Origin: Lachnospiraceae bacterium
Lineage (GTDB): Bacteria; Bacillota; Clostridia; Lachnospirales; Lachnospiraceae
Direction of reading: 5' to 3'
Length of the DNA stretch: 64,000 nucleotides
Assembly: GCA_902363555.1 (NCBI GenBank)
Contig: CABJAM010000011.1
Location: forward strand, 62,001-126,000
Of the stretch, positions 17,188-26,211 are shown piece after piece. The notes under the pieces are model-generated. The model worked only from the letters and a program-made list of their open reading frames with translations. It was not told the DNA's origin and searched no databases. The translations under genes and the position numbers were made by a program. Within the stretch, counting starts at the first letter, position 1. Every line of letters begins with the position of its first letter.

Positions 17188-18021
17188 ATGATGACATTTG
17201 ATAAGTATGTAGCAACCGGCGGACAGACAAGCAGACCCTTTGGACAGTTCCACGTTCCGTATCCAAAATGGTCACATCTTCAAAAACCAAGTGAGCTTGG
17301 GATCGTACTCCCGGAAATCGATCTGAATCCGGAATATAAGGCAAAGGGCTGGCATTTCCAATATGAAGGACAGCATTTTCTGCCGGGTGTAAAGGCAGAA
17401 GAAATTGACTGGTTCTGGAGTAATATGGAAAAGGGCTACTATCTTTGGGCGCCGGGTTCCCATAAGCGGTTCCAGTGGATCAAGGAGCCGTGGGAGGTTG
17501 GATTTACAAATTCAGCGCATACTGCCGTGGAAAATATGCATGAGGATCAGATCCTTGACGCCAGTGTTGCTGCCGGTGACGGGTATGGAATGCTCAAATA
17601 CAACCGTTATGATATGAACTGGTATCCATTTGACCAGATTATGGATCATGTGATCATCGAAGGTACACAGGATGAAAATGGTCATACATGGATGTTAAAT
17701 ATTCACATGTGGCAGGATGTGGAGGGCGGATGTCTGCACCGTACCGCCGGATGTACCGAAACGATGGAGCAGGGCGCCAAGATTTTACCGCCGGACGAGT
17801 TCCCGTGCCCTAAGGGTAAGATTAATATTATTGAGCATTGCGAGTATGAGATTTACTGGTGGCCTAAATTCCTGCCGGATTTATATAAGGTATGGAAAAA
17901 TCATCCGGACCCGACCCAGAATGTTGTATTTGACCTTTCGGTAAAACCGGTTGGCGATTTTAAATGGGCTTATGTAAAGGATAATACACTTCCTGTTTTG
18001 GAACGGCCGGAATATAAATAA
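17188..18021 (+). CDS. DAPG/phloretin hydrolase-family protein
   Basis: A 277-residue protein that I assign to the family of 2,4-diacetylphloroglucinol hydrolase (PhlG) and phloretin hydrolase: Zn-dependent enzymes that cleave a carbon-carbon bond next to an aromatic ketone. Visible support: HFLPGVKAEEIDWFW, LWAPGSHKRF, the ENMHEDQ stretch and HCEYEIYWW, with spaced His and Glu residues consistent with a metal site. Assignment is from motif memory, so moderate. GGAGG precedes ATG 17188; ATG 17191 is equally possible. The divergent TetR gene suggests induction by an aromatic compound. Confidence 0.62.
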   Translation: MMTFDKYVATGGQTSRPFGQFHVPYPKWSHLQKPSELGIVLPEIDLNPEYKAKGWHFQYEGQHFLPGVKAEEIDWFWSNMEKGYYLWAPGSHKRFQWIKEPWEVGFTNSAHTAVENMHEDQILDASVAAGDGYGMLKYNRYDMNWYPFDQIMDHVIIEGTQDENGHTWMLNIHMWQDVEGGCLHRTAGCTETMEQGAKILPPDEFPCPKGKINIIEHCEYEIYWWPKFLPDLYKVWKNHPDPTQNVVFDLSVKPVGDFKWAYVKDNTLPVLERPEYK

Positions 18022-18037
18022 TGAGAAAGTTGGTAGC

Positions 18038-18778
18038 TCATTTGTACGGCCGCTGGTCATTGCGTTTGGGCCAGCTTGATATATTTCCATTAATAATCGC
18101 AGAAAACATCCGCTCCATAGCTCCGGGATGCTCCAGATTCAACTGCTTTGCCAGATTCTTCGCATATTCCCGTTTTGTGTAGCCATTGGCCGGGCAGGGG
18201 CTTTTGCAGACCGGCAGGTTATATTTGTGCTGGAAACCGATCACATCGGCTTCGTTGACGTAGATCAGCGGCCGTATCAATGTGATATCCATACGGTCCA
18301 GGTAGGTTTTGGGTGAAAATGAAAAGAAGCGGCCCTCAAATATGAGAGACAGCAGCATCGTTTCCACCAGATCGTCTTTATGGTGGCCGTAGGCCAGCTT
18401 ATTACAGCCCAGAGCCTTTGCCTGGTCGTTGAAGGCGCCTTTACGCATCTTGGCGCATAATGCACATGGATTTTTTTCTTTACGCTCATCAAAAATAATG
18501 CGGCCAATGTCTGTCTTAACTACAGTGTAGCGCACCCCCAGCTCGTCACAGAGCTTTTGGATCGGTGACAGGTCAAAGCCATCAAAGCCCAAATCCACGG
18601 TGATCGCTTCGATTTCAAATGGATTTGGGTAGAAACGCTTTAAGCCATGGAGCGCATAGAGCAGTGTCAGGCTGTCCTTGCCTCCGGATATACCGATGGC
18701 GATTTTATCCCCCGGCTGGATCATATCATAGTCATCAACAGCCCGGCGGGCGTAGCTGAGTAATTGCTGTAATTTCAT
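18038..18778 (-). CDS. TtcA-family tRNA 2-thiolation / PP-loop ATPase
   Basis: An N-type ATP pyrophosphatase. It shows the PP-loop SGGKDS near residue 31, a central CALCAKMRKG and the CKSPC pair, the cysteine pattern that binds an Fe-S cluster in TtcA (2-thiocytidine 32 of tRNA). The 246-residue length is close to the family. TilS is less likely because the CXXC pattern is present and the tail is short. Converges on the hydrolase gene, only 16 bp between stops. Confidence 0.82.
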   Translation of the reverse strand: MKLQQLLSYARRAVDDYDMIQPGDKIAIGISGGKDSLTLLYALHGLKRFYPNPFEIEAITVDLGFDGFDLSPIQKLCDELGVRYTVVKTDIGRIIFDERKEKNPCALCAKMRKGAFNDQAKALGCNKLAYGHHKDDLVETMLLSLIFEGRFFSFSPKTYLDRMDITLIRPLIYVNEADVIGFQHKYNLPVCKSPCPANGYTKREYAKNLAKQLNLEHPGAMERMFSAIINGNISSWPKRNDQRPYK

Positions 18779-18864
18779 TTTTCTTCATACCTCGTCTTTC
18801 TATATGTAAAACGCTCATTATGTAGGACTCATTTGAGATGAGATTTCGTGAACAATTGCCCACC

Positions 18865-18893
18865 GGGTTTACATAATACTATTATGTAAACCC
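18865..18893. promoter_or_regulatory. 29-nt perfect palindrome upstream of the BceRS-like operon
   Basis: GGGTTTACATAATA at 18865-18878, one central C, and its exact reverse complement at 18880-18893. It holds TTTACA and TGTAAA half-sites. It lies in the 301-bp gap between the divergent ttcA-like gene and the response regulator. No T-run follows it, so a regulator site is more likely than a terminator. The rest of the gap is AT-rich with no ORF. Confidence 0.6.
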
Positions 18894-18971
18894 ACAAGCA
18901 AAATACTGTCTTTGCCTATTATAATGATTCCAGCTTACAATTTCAAGTAAAATTCATTTCTTAATTAACTA

Positions 18972-18999
18972 TTGACCCCACAGCCCTAATATGTAAAAA
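18972..18999 (+). promoter_or_regulatory. Weak candidate promoter for the response regulator operon
   Basis: TTGACC at 18972-18977 and TAAAAA at 18994-18999 with a 16-bp spacer, 80 bp before the chosen start. Confidence 0.35.
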
Positions 19000-19079
19000 T
19001 GTAAATCAAAAGGAATGTTATCTGATTGAGGATATCCCGAATATATATAATGACACTATTCCAGGAAAAGAGTGAAAAT

Positions 19080-19775
19080 ATGACGTTAATCGCCCAAAAT
19101 ATGCGGACCATTGCCATTGTAGAAGACGATGTTACCGTCCGCAGTGAATTAAATATATTTCTCAAGGAAAATGGTTACCGGGTCATTGCCCCGGACAGAT
19201 TTGACGCTCTGGAACAGTACTTTGATCAGGAGAGCGCAGATTTAATTTTGCTGGATGTCCAGCTTGGCGGGTACGATGGCTTTGAAATCTGCCGGAAGCT
19301 GCGCAGGCATTGCAGCACACCGATTATTTTTGTTACAGGCAAGAATACCGAAGCCGATGAATTAAAAGGCCTGATGCTGGGTGGCGACGACTATATTACT
19401 AAGCCTTATCGTCTGCCCGTTCTGCTGATGCGGATCAAAAAGGCGCTGGAGCACAGTGAGGGTTCCCGGGATAACGGCCGTCTGTGCGTGGACGGGGTCA
19501 CTTTGGATATTGTGTTTGGCCAATTAAGCTGCAATGGACAGGTTTGGGAGCTTTCTAAAAAGGAGCAGCAGATCTTATATTATCTGTTTATGAATCACGG
19601 CCGCATTGTCAGCCGGGATGAACTTATTGAATACTTGTGGGAGAACAAATTATTTGTGGATGAAAATATACTCAACGTCAATTTTTCAAGAATCCGCAAG
19701 CGGCTGGAGGGCACGTCCATCGCCGGTTTTATACAGACGATCCCCAAAATGGGGTACCGCGTCGGAAAGGACTGA
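19080..19775 (+). CDS. OmpR-family response regulator, BceR-like
   Basis: A 231-residue two-component regulator. The receiver domain has an acidic pocket (VEDD) and phosphoacceptor Asp in LILLDVQLGG; the conserved Lys is in DDYITKPYRLP. The C-terminal winged-helix DNA-binding domain is of the Trans_reg_C type (ELSKKEQQILYYL ... GYRVG). ATG 19080 is chosen because AGGAAAAGAG lies upstream at the right distance; earlier TTG and ATG codons lack a site. The kinase gene starts 4 bp after the stop. With the next three genes it forms a BceRS-BceAB module. Confidence 0.9.
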   Translation: MTLIAQNMRTIAIVEDDVTVRSELNIFLKENGYRVIAPDRFDALEQYFDQESADLILLDVQLGGYDGFEICRKLRRHCSTPIIFVTGKNTEADELKGLMLGGDDYITKPYRLPVLLMRIKKALEHSEGSRDNGRLCVDGVTLDIVFGQLSCNGQVWELSKKEQQILYYLFMNHGRIVSRDELIEYLWENKLFVDENILNVNFSRIRKRLEGTSIAGFIQTIPKMGYRVGKD

Positions 19776-19779
19776 AAAT

Positions 19780-20796
19780 ATGCATATAAGCCCCGGAAAA
19801 TTTCTTGAAGAGCACGCACCCATATTACTTTTGCAGGCCTTTTTAATGTTGCTGCTGGACGGCTTTCTTCTGGCTGTGGGAACTGTGTGGGAAGCGGTTA
19901 TGTACATCGATATATTCTGGCTCATTACGGTTATTATCATCTATATGCTGAAGTTTCATGCTCTCAGGCGGCGTTGTGGCAGCTTGTGGGATATTTATGA
20001 TGCGCTTGATGAAAAATATCTCTTTACAGAGGTCGCAGGAAAACCTAAGACACAGTTGGAGGAAATGTATTTTGAATTAAACCGCGGCGCCGGAAAGGCT
20101 ATGCTGGATGCCCTGGAGGTGGCCCGGGCACAGAACCTTGCGTATAAAGAGTATATTGAAAGCTGGATCCATGAGGTGAAAACGCCCATAACAGCGGCGG
20201 GCCTCATATGCAAAAACAACCCCGGGGAGGCGCCGGCCGCCATTTTAACCGAGCTTTCAAAAATCGATCTGCTTGTGGAGCAGGCACTTTATTATGCCCG
20301 CAGCGGCTCTGTGGAAAAAGACTATTTTATCACTTATTTCCCCATTGGCGAGGCGGTCATTCCGGCCATGCAAAATTATCGCGGGTTGATTTTGGCCAGT
20401 AAGATCACACTGGATATTCACGGGCTGGAGGATCAGGTTTATTCCGATAAAAAATGGGTGACTTTTATATTACAGCAGCTCATATCCAATGCCATAAAGT
20501 ATGCGCCGCCACAACAGGGCTGTATCCGGATCTACACCCAAAAGGAGTCTGGCGGCACCTGGCTTTTTGTGGAGGATAACGGCTGCGGCATAAGTGCCGC
20601 CGATCTGCCGCGGATTTATGAAAAGGGCTTTACCGGAAGCTGCCGGAGTCCGAAAAAATCCACCGGAATGGGTCTTTACCTGGCGCAGAAGCTTTGCCAG
20701 AAGCTGGAACTTACCCTCAATGTAAAGTCACAGCCAGGCGGCGGCACTACCGCGTCCATCGGATTTCCCGCAGGCACTGTCCACCAGAACTTCTAA
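19780..20796 (+). CDS. Intramembrane-sensing histidine kinase, BceS-like
   Basis: A 338-residue kinase with two N-terminal membrane spans (about residues 15-60) and almost no extracellular loop, the layout of BceS-type kinases that sense through the BceAB transporter. Catalytic motifs: H box SWIHEVKTPI, N box QQLISNAIKYA, G1 VEDNGCGIS and G2 GMGLYLAQKL. ATG 19780 has AAAGGA upstream; an upstream in-frame start would lie inside the regulator gene. Likely phosphorylates the preceding regulator. Confidence 0.92.
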   Translation: MHISPGKFLEEHAPILLLQAFLMLLLDGFLLAVGTVWEAVMYIDIFWLITVIIIYMLKFHALRRRCGSLWDIYDALDEKYLFTEVAGKPKTQLEEMYFELNRGAGKAMLDALEVARAQNLAYKEYIESWIHEVKTPITAAGLICKNNPGEAPAAILTELSKIDLLVEQALYYARSGSVEKDYFITYFPIGEAVIPAMQNYRGLILASKITLDIHGLEDQVYSDKKWVTFILQQLISNAIKYAPPQQGCIRIYTQKESGGTWLFVEDNGCGISAADLPRIYEKGFTGSCRSPKKSTGMGLYLAQKLCQKLELTLNVKSQPGGGTTASIGFPAGTVHQNF

Positions 20797-20828
20797 CAAC
20801 TCTGTAAGTGTTCTTTTCATAACTGAAC

Positions 20829-20837
20829 TGATATAAT
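20829..20837 (+). promoter_or_regulatory. Extended -10 promoter of the bceAB-like genes
   Basis: TGATATAAT at 20829-20837 fits an extended -10 element (TGN followed by TATAAT). It lies in the 125-bp gap between kinase and ATPase genes, so the transporter may be separately induced by the regulator, as in known Bce modules. Confidence 0.5.
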
Positions 20838-20921
20838 TTCAAAGAGGCCGAACTGTTACATCATATGACAATAGGTGAGGTAGTTTTTAAAACGCACATA
20901 TTATGAAAGGAGCACTATTTT

Positions 20922-21689
20922 ATGAATCCACTGTTAAGTATTGAAAATATTGACAAATACTATGGAACGAAAAATAATATAACAAAAGCGTTAAGCCATG
21001 TTTCTTTTGTTGTGGAGGAGGGTGACTTTCTCGGCATTATGGGGGCCAGTGGCAGCGGAAAGACCACCCTTTTAAATGCCATTGCCACCATAAATCCGGT
21101 CAGTGCCGGCCATATATATCTGGGAGATAAGGACATTACCGATCTGAAAAAGGATGAGCTGGCAGACTTTCGCATGAATAATCTGGGATTTGTATTTCAG
21201 GAATTGAATCTTTTGGATAATTTTACGCTGGAGGAAAATATCGGGCTGGCGCTGGCATTGCGGGGCGTGGCGCCAAAGGAAATTAATATGCTGGTACAGA
21301 AGGCGGCGGGGATGCTTGGCATCGGGGATCTGCTTAAAAAGTTCCCGGCAGAGGTTTCCGGCGGTCAGCGGCAGCGCTGTGCCTGTGCCAGAGCCATTAT
21401 CAACCACCCCAAGCTGATTCTGGCCGATGAGCCCACCGGGGCGCTGGATTCCCGTTCTGCACAAATGCTGCTGGAATGCTTTACCGATTTAAACCAGACC
21501 TTAAAGGCCACCATCCTCATGGTCACCCATGACGTTTTTACCGCCAGCTATTGTTCCAGAATATTATTTTTGCGCGATGGGAAAATATTTAATGAGATAA
21601 GAAAAGGGGATAAGACACGACGGATGTTCTTTCAGGAAATACTGGATGTGGTCACGTTGATGGGAGGCGATGTTTCCAATGCGAAGTAG
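20922..21689 (+). CDS. ABC transporter ATP-binding protein, BceA-like
   Basis: A 255-residue ATPase of the MacB/BceA group. Walker A GASGSGKTT at residues 40-48, signature VSGGQRQR, Walker B LILADEPTGALDS and the H-loop MVTHD. It energises the large permease encoded next, whose start lies inside this gene. In characterised systems the complex removes or frees targets from cell-wall-active peptides such as bacitracin; which drug this one handles is unknown. Confidence 0.93.
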   Translation: MNPLLSIENIDKYYGTKNNITKALSHVSFVVEEGDFLGIMGASGSGKTTLLNAIATINPVSAGHIYLGDKDITDLKKDELADFRMNNLGFVFQELNLLDNFTLEENIGLALALRGVAPKEINMLVQKAAGMLGIGDLLKKFPAEVSGGQRQRCACARAIINHPKLILADEPTGALDSRSAQMLLECFTDLNQTLKATILMVTHDVFTASYCSRILFLRDGKIFNEIRKGDKTRRMFFQEILDVVTLMGGDVSNAK

Positions 21690-23622
21690 TATTATTATGC
21701 GCAATGCGAAAAACTCCGCCAGAGATTATGTGATCTATTTTATTACGATTGCTTTTTCCCTTTCGTTGGTGTACGCATTCAACCTGATCATTTTCTCAAA
21801 AGAGATTATTGAGCTGAGCAGCGGAATGAACGCCCTGTCATTTATCGTCGTCTGCCTGTCTGTTATTGTCGTGCTGGTCATCGGTTGGCTGATCCACTAT
21901 ATGGCCAGGTTTATGCTGGAAAAACGCAGCCGGGAATTTGGTACCTACATGCTTTTGGGCGTTCCTGGAAAGACGATCACGACCATTTTCATCCGTGAAA
22001 ACCTCATTATGGGAGCGGTGGCTTTTGCAGGGGCTATTCTTCTTGGAACGGCGCTGTATCAGATCCTGTTTCTCATAATAATGAATTTGTTTCATGCATC
22101 TTATGGCATAGGCGTTTATTTTTCCGTGCAGGCGGTGCTGATGACCCTGCTTTATACATTATTGATGTATGGCATTGCCATGATCAAAATGTACCGGTAT
22201 ATCAGAAACCTGGAAATCCATGATCTGATGGATATGGACCGGAACAATGAAAATGCTGCAAACAGGAGCCGTAAGCATGCTTTTCGACATTTTCTGATTT
22301 ATGCGGCCATTGAAGTCTTAAGCATCCTACTGTATTATGTGACCTGCTGTAAAAATCCATCACCAGACATCGTTTTGATAACATTTTTCGTATCGCTGGC
22401 AGGGATATTAGTGGGCGTGTATGGTATTTATACGACGTTGACTGCATTTATTGCCAAAACCGCGCTGTCTGACGATGCGTATAAGTACCGTAAAAACCGG
22501 CTGTTTTTACTTCGTGGACTGACGGCCCGGCTGGGAACCATTGGCAAAACCATGGGAACGCTGGCCCTTTTAATGACGCTGACGCTGGCTGCTACTCAGT
22601 TGGGGGTTTTGTTTGAACGTTTCTTTGACGCTCAGTACAGGGGCAGCACCGGGTTCGAGGTGGCTGTTTCCAGTGTGGCGCCGGATGAGGATCTTAGTTC
22701 CGTTGTAACATTTTTAGATGAAAAATATGGGATTGCTTTTCAATATGACTATCCGCTGTATCTGAGTGAGACAGATCCACTTTACGATTACATGGAGATG
22801 TATGGTTATATTGAGGGAACACCGGTATTGGCTGCCAGTGATTTTTACAGACTCTGGGGAGCAATGGCTTATCCGGAAATAACGTTGGAGCAGGGAAAGT
22901 ATATTTTAATCGGCAATGATCGGGTTAAAGATACGGCAGTGCTTTCCGGTATGCCGGATATCATTATCGGCGGCCAGACGCTTATTCTTCAGGAATGTCG
23001 AAATGAGTCGTTTAATACAGGAAGCGGCTTTAATGGTACCGGTTATATGATTGTGATCGACGATGCGTTGGCGCAGACATTGCCCATTTATCATCATTGT
23101 CTTGCCATAAATACAAAAAGTCCTACCGTCTATTCGGAAATAAAACCTCTCCTGGATTCGGTCATGGGAGATTCTATGGCGTTTGAGTCCATCGATTCCT
23201 TTGTCGTTCGGGCGGATAAGGAGAATAATAAATCATCGCTGGTCGTCAGCCTGGCCTTTTCTCTGTTTTTTATCGGTTTGATCTTTGCCTGTACGGCAGC
23301 CACGATCCTGGCCGTCCATCAGCTCAGCGATGCATTGCGCCATAAGTACCGATACGATATTTTATCCAAGCTGGGGATGGGACCGGAGAAGATTGGACGG
23401 CTCATATTTAAACAGACACTGCTATATTTTATCATACCTATCGTCCTGCCATTTCCATTAAGTGTGCTTTTATCCTACGGAGTAAACAGTTGGGTGCTTA
23501 CGGGGATGATTGCTCCGTTGTCCTTTTTGCGGGCAGCCTTTTTAAGCCTTGGACTTTTTATTATTGTGTATTTTATGTACTTTATTGCAACGTATTTGGG
23601 GTATAAGCGCAGGGTTATGTAA
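21679..23622 (+). CDS. ABC transporter permease, BceB-like (FtsX domains)
   Basis: A large permease of about 647 residues with roughly ten membrane spans and a long extracellular domain (around residues 310-520) between two FtsX-like regions, the layout of BceB proteins, where that domain binds the peptide and signals to the kinase. The N-terminal MRNAKNSARDYVIYF pattern is typical. ATG 21679 is preferred since GGGAGG lies 11 bp upstream; ATG 21670 is only 2 bp from it. It overlaps the ATPase gene by 11 bp. Confidence 0.92.
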   Translation: MRSSIIMRNAKNSARDYVIYFITIAFSLSLVYAFNLIIFSKEIIELSSGMNALSFIVVCLSVIVVLVIGWLIHYMARFMLEKRSREFGTYMLLGVPGKTITTIFIRENLIMGAVAFAGAILLGTALYQILFLIIMNLFHASYGIGVYFSVQAVLMTLLYTLLMYGIAMIKMYRYIRNLEIHDLMDMDRNNENAANRSRKHAFRHFLIYAAIEVLSILLYYVTCCKNPSPDIVLITFFVSLAGILVGVYGIYTTLTAFIAKTALSDDAYKYRKNRLFLLRGLTARLGTIGKTMGTLALLMTLTLAATQLGVLFERFFDAQYRGSTGFEVAVSSVAPDEDLSSVVTFLDEKYGIAFQYDYPLYLSETDPLYDYMEMYGYIEGTPVLAASDFYRLWGAMAYPEITLEQGKYILIGNDRVKDTAVLSGMPDIIIGGQTLILQECRNESFNTGSGFNGTGYMIVIDDALAQTLPIYHHCLAINTKSPTVYSEIKPLLDSVMGDSMAFESIDSFVVRADKENNKSSLVVSLAFSLFFIGLIFACTAATILAVHQLSDALRHKYRYDILSKLGMGPEKIGRLIFKQTLLYFIIPIVLPFPLSVLLSYGVNSWVLTGMIAPLSFLRAAFLSLGLFIIVYFMYFIATYLGYKRRVM

Positions 23623-23646
23623 CGTTTTTGGGGGCCAAACTGTAAC

Positions 23647-23675
23647 TTGACGGCTACGGATAATATGTGTAAAAT
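23647..23675 (+). promoter_or_regulatory. Sigma-A promoter of the GHKL kinase gene
   Basis: TTGACG at 23647-23652, a 17-bp spacer and TAAAAT at 23670-23675, 36 bp before the start codon. The spacer holds TACGGATAAT (23655-23664), a decamer also found upstream of two other genes in the window. Confidence 0.75.
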
Positions 23676-23711
23676 AATTGCATATTACTTCTATAGAAAG
23701 AGAGTGTGTTT

Positions 23712-25160
23712 ATGTCCTTCGGTTCCACCTCCTTTAACGTTGCGTTTGTCACGAATATTGTAAGTATGACGATTGCCTATGCGTTGTTTATGTATATGTC
23801 ATCGACCCTGTTAAATAATGGCAGCAGGAAGCGGATGCTGATTCTGGCCATTCCCTATATTGTGGCCAATGCGGCCATCGGAACCGTGTTTTATAAAACC
23901 GGTTCGTTCCATATGGCTGCTCCCCTGGGGCAGATATTTCTGGAATACTATTTGATGGCCGTACTTACGTTATGTATCCGATCTATCTACGGCGAGCAGT
24001 GGCGGTCCTGCCTGATCACGGCCGCTGTTATGACCTTTCTTTCGGATGCGGCAGATAATTTCAGTGTGATATTTGCGTATAAGCAGTTTCGGCTGTCCGT
24101 TCCAGCAGACTTTTTTGTTTACATCCTGATCACGCTTTTGGCGACCCCTGCAATCCTGCTGCTTTTTATTTATATACTCAAACGGATGGATGTCCGTCGG
24201 ATTTATGACTATTGGATACATAATGATCATTTAAAAAAATATACAATGATATTCGTTATGATCGTTCCGATTTCTTATTATATTGTCAGCTATCTGGCCA
24301 ATTTAAAAGCAGAGATGCATTTCCCGATCAACCCGGTGGCGTCGCTTCTGCTTATGATGCTGGTGCTCATGGCATTTATTTATGTCTCAAATGATGCAGA
24401 AAAAGCCAGCCGTCTGGCTCAGCAGGATATTATTTTGCGGCAGCACGCGCTTTATGAGCAGAACCTGGAAAAGGTGCAGTCGGATATGCGCACATTCCGG
24501 CATGATTTTAAAAATATGATGGCCGGTATTTATCTGGAGGCTGAGGATGGCAATCTGGATGCGGTCCAGGCGTTTATTGCCCAAATGACGACAGGCTTTG
24601 ACAAGCAGGTAGGGGAGCAGATCCGGCAGACAACTCAGCTTGGCAATATTCTTATACCGGAGCTTAAAAGTCTAATTCTCGTAAAGCTTGTGGAAATGCA
24701 GCAAAAACGGATCGACTGCCGCTTGGAGGTGATTTACCCGGTCGGGTCGGTCTCCATGAACATCACAGATGTGTGCCGGGCGCTGGGTATTTTAATTGAC
24801 AATGCCATAGAGGCCGCAGAAAATATGGCGAAAAGCAGGGATTGCGCGTATGCGCAAGGGGCTCAGGGATTTTCGGAGAAATCCTCCACAAATTATATAT
24901 GTATCGTTATTAATGCGCTGGAAAAGCATGTGTCTTTTATGGTCAAAAATCCGGTGAGAGAGGATTTTGACTTTTCCTCCATATACCGGCCGGGTTTTAC
25001 GACGAAGGGAGGGAAAGGCCGGAAGAGGGTGGATGCGGAACACGGCATCGGCCTGACCAGCTACCGACGGATTTTAAGCGCCTATGATAATGTGCTGACA
25101 AACGCTTCGGTCCGCGATGGATGTCTGATCCAGGAATTTATCGTCAATTGTCTGCGATAA
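23712..25160 (+). CDS. GHKL-type sensor histidine kinase (AgrC/NatK-like)
   Basis: About 482 residues: five or six N-terminal membrane spans (to about residue 225), a dimerisation segment with the phosphoacceptor in TFRHDFKNMM, an N box LGILIDNAIEAAE and a G box GIGLTSYRRI. This is the layout of peptide-sensing AgrC/ComD-like kinases. ATG 23712 has AAAGAGAG 7 bp upstream, better than GTG 23706. Paired with the LytTR regulator that follows after 90 bp. No signal peptide gene or AgrB-like protease is visible nearby. Confidence 0.9.
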   Translation: MSFGSTSFNVAFVTNIVSMTIAYALFMYMSSTLLNNGSRKRMLILAIPYIVANAAIGTVFYKTGSFHMAAPLGQIFLEYYLMAVLTLCIRSIYGEQWRSCLITAAVMTFLSDAADNFSVIFAYKQFRLSVPADFFVYILITLLATPAILLLFIYILKRMDVRRIYDYWIHNDHLKKYTMIFVMIVPISYYIVSYLANLKAEMHFPINPVASLLLMMLVLMAFIYVSNDAEKASRLAQQDIILRQHALYEQNLEKVQSDMRTFRHDFKNMMAGIYLEAEDGNLDAVQAFIAQMTTGFDKQVGEQIRQTTQLGNILIPELKSLILVKLVEMQQKRIDCRLEVIYPVGSVSMNITDVCRALGILIDNAIEAAENMAKSRDCAYAQGAQGFSEKSSTNYICIVINALEKHVSFMVKNPVREDFDFSSIYRPGFTTKGGKGRKRVDAEHGIGLTSYRRILSAYDNVLTNASVRDGCLIQEFIVNCLR

Positions 25161-25250
25161 AGCATGTTTTAAAATGATTACGGATAATACTGTTTCGGCA
25201 AATATGCAGCTATTTTGGCAGACACGGGCTGAGGAACGGAGGATATGTTT

Positions 25251-25985
25251 ATGCTGCCTGTTTATATATGTGATGATGAATTAAATATACGCACAGCCAT
25301 CCGGGCGGCTCTGGAGAAACAGATCCTTATCCAGGGCTATGACATGTCGGTGATCGCCTGCACCCATTCCCCGGAGGAGATTCTTGCGGCAGTGAGACAG
25401 CAGCGCTGCCGGGGCATTTATTTTCTTGATGTGGAGCTAAAGGATGTGTCGATGGATGGATTTTCCCTGGGGCAGGCGATACGCAGACTGGACCCAAGAG
25501 GATTTTTAATCTACGTCACTGGATTTAAGGATCTGGCTTTCCAGACATTTAAGTACCATTTGGAGGCGCTGGATTATATTGTAAAGGAAAATCCGGACCA
25601 GATGTATGAAAGTATCCGCAATTGCCTGGATATCGTTATTCACCGGCTCAGTGAGGAATATAAAGACCGTCCGGCCTATTTCACCATCCGGGCCTCAGAT
25701 ATGATCCGGCATGTGCTCTTAAAGGATATCCTGTTTTTTGAAACGGCAGGCAGGACCCATCGGATCGCCCTTCACAGCCTGCACGAGCAGATGGATTTTA
25801 TCGGGAGCCTGGGAGAGCTGGAAAAACAGCTTCCGGACAGCTTTCTTCGGACCCACAGGGCCTATCTTGTAAATACGGAAAATATCGCGGAGCTGGACTT
25901 AAAGCATCAGCAGATCCGCATGGTCAACGGTGAAATCTGCCTGATGTCACGCACGGCAAGGCCGCTGGTTCTGTCTAAAGTATAG
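25251..25985 (+). CDS. LytTR-family response regulator
   Basis: A 244-residue regulator: receiver domain with an acidic pair (CDDE) and phospho-Asp in YFLDVELKDVSMDGF, followed by a C-terminal LytTR DNA-binding domain (FFETAGRTHRIALHS ... FLRTHRAYLVN). ATG 25251 lies 8 bp after GGAGG; ATG 25245 is only 2 bp from it. It probably answers the GHKL kinase and may control the NatAB-like exporter downstream, as in related kinase-regulator-exporter sets. Confidence 0.9.
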   Translation: MLPVYICDDELNIRTAIRAALEKQILIQGYDMSVIACTHSPEEILAAVRQQRCRGIYFLDVELKDVSMDGFSLGQAIRRLDPRGFLIYVTGFKDLAFQTFKYHLEALDYIVKENPDQMYESIRNCLDIVIHRLSEEYKDRPAYFTIRASDMIRHVLLKDILFFETAGRTHRIALHSLHEQMDFIGSLGELEKQLPDSFLRTHRAYLVNTENIAELDLKHQQIRMVNGEICLMSRTARPLVLSKV

Positions 25986-26211
25986 ATTGGGCGGCGGCCC
26001 GTAGCGCCCGCTGGGTATTCTGACAGCGCAGATACAGAAGCGCCGACGATGGGGGCCGGAACTTTCCAACAGCGCAGGCATAGAGCCGCCAGGGGCCTCC
26101 TTGACTTCCGGCGACACCGTTCGGGCAATCAATGGCGCCATTGGGGCACTAACACTCACAACTGCATCATCTCCTGATAATATAAGTGCAAACACTTAAG
26201 GAGGTTATGCA
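25986..26211. other. GC-rich intergenic region of unknown content
   Basis: 226 bp richer in GC than the flanking intergenic DNA for its first 180 bp. Open frames exist on both strands, but none has a good ribosome site or a recognisable product. The last part holds AAGTG-CAAA-CACTT beside the AAGGAGG site of the next gene. A decayed gene or an undetected small ORF is possible. Confidence 0.4.

Noticed and set aside
26049..26177. 42-codon plus-strand frame in the GC-rich gap, considered as a signal peptide precursor
   Set aside because: No ribosome binding site, no leader or double-glycine motif, and composition typical of a chance frame.
25947..26195. 82-codon minus-strand frame over the same gap and the 3' end of the LytTR gene
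   Set aside because: Runs into a confident coding sequence on the other strand and shows no domain.
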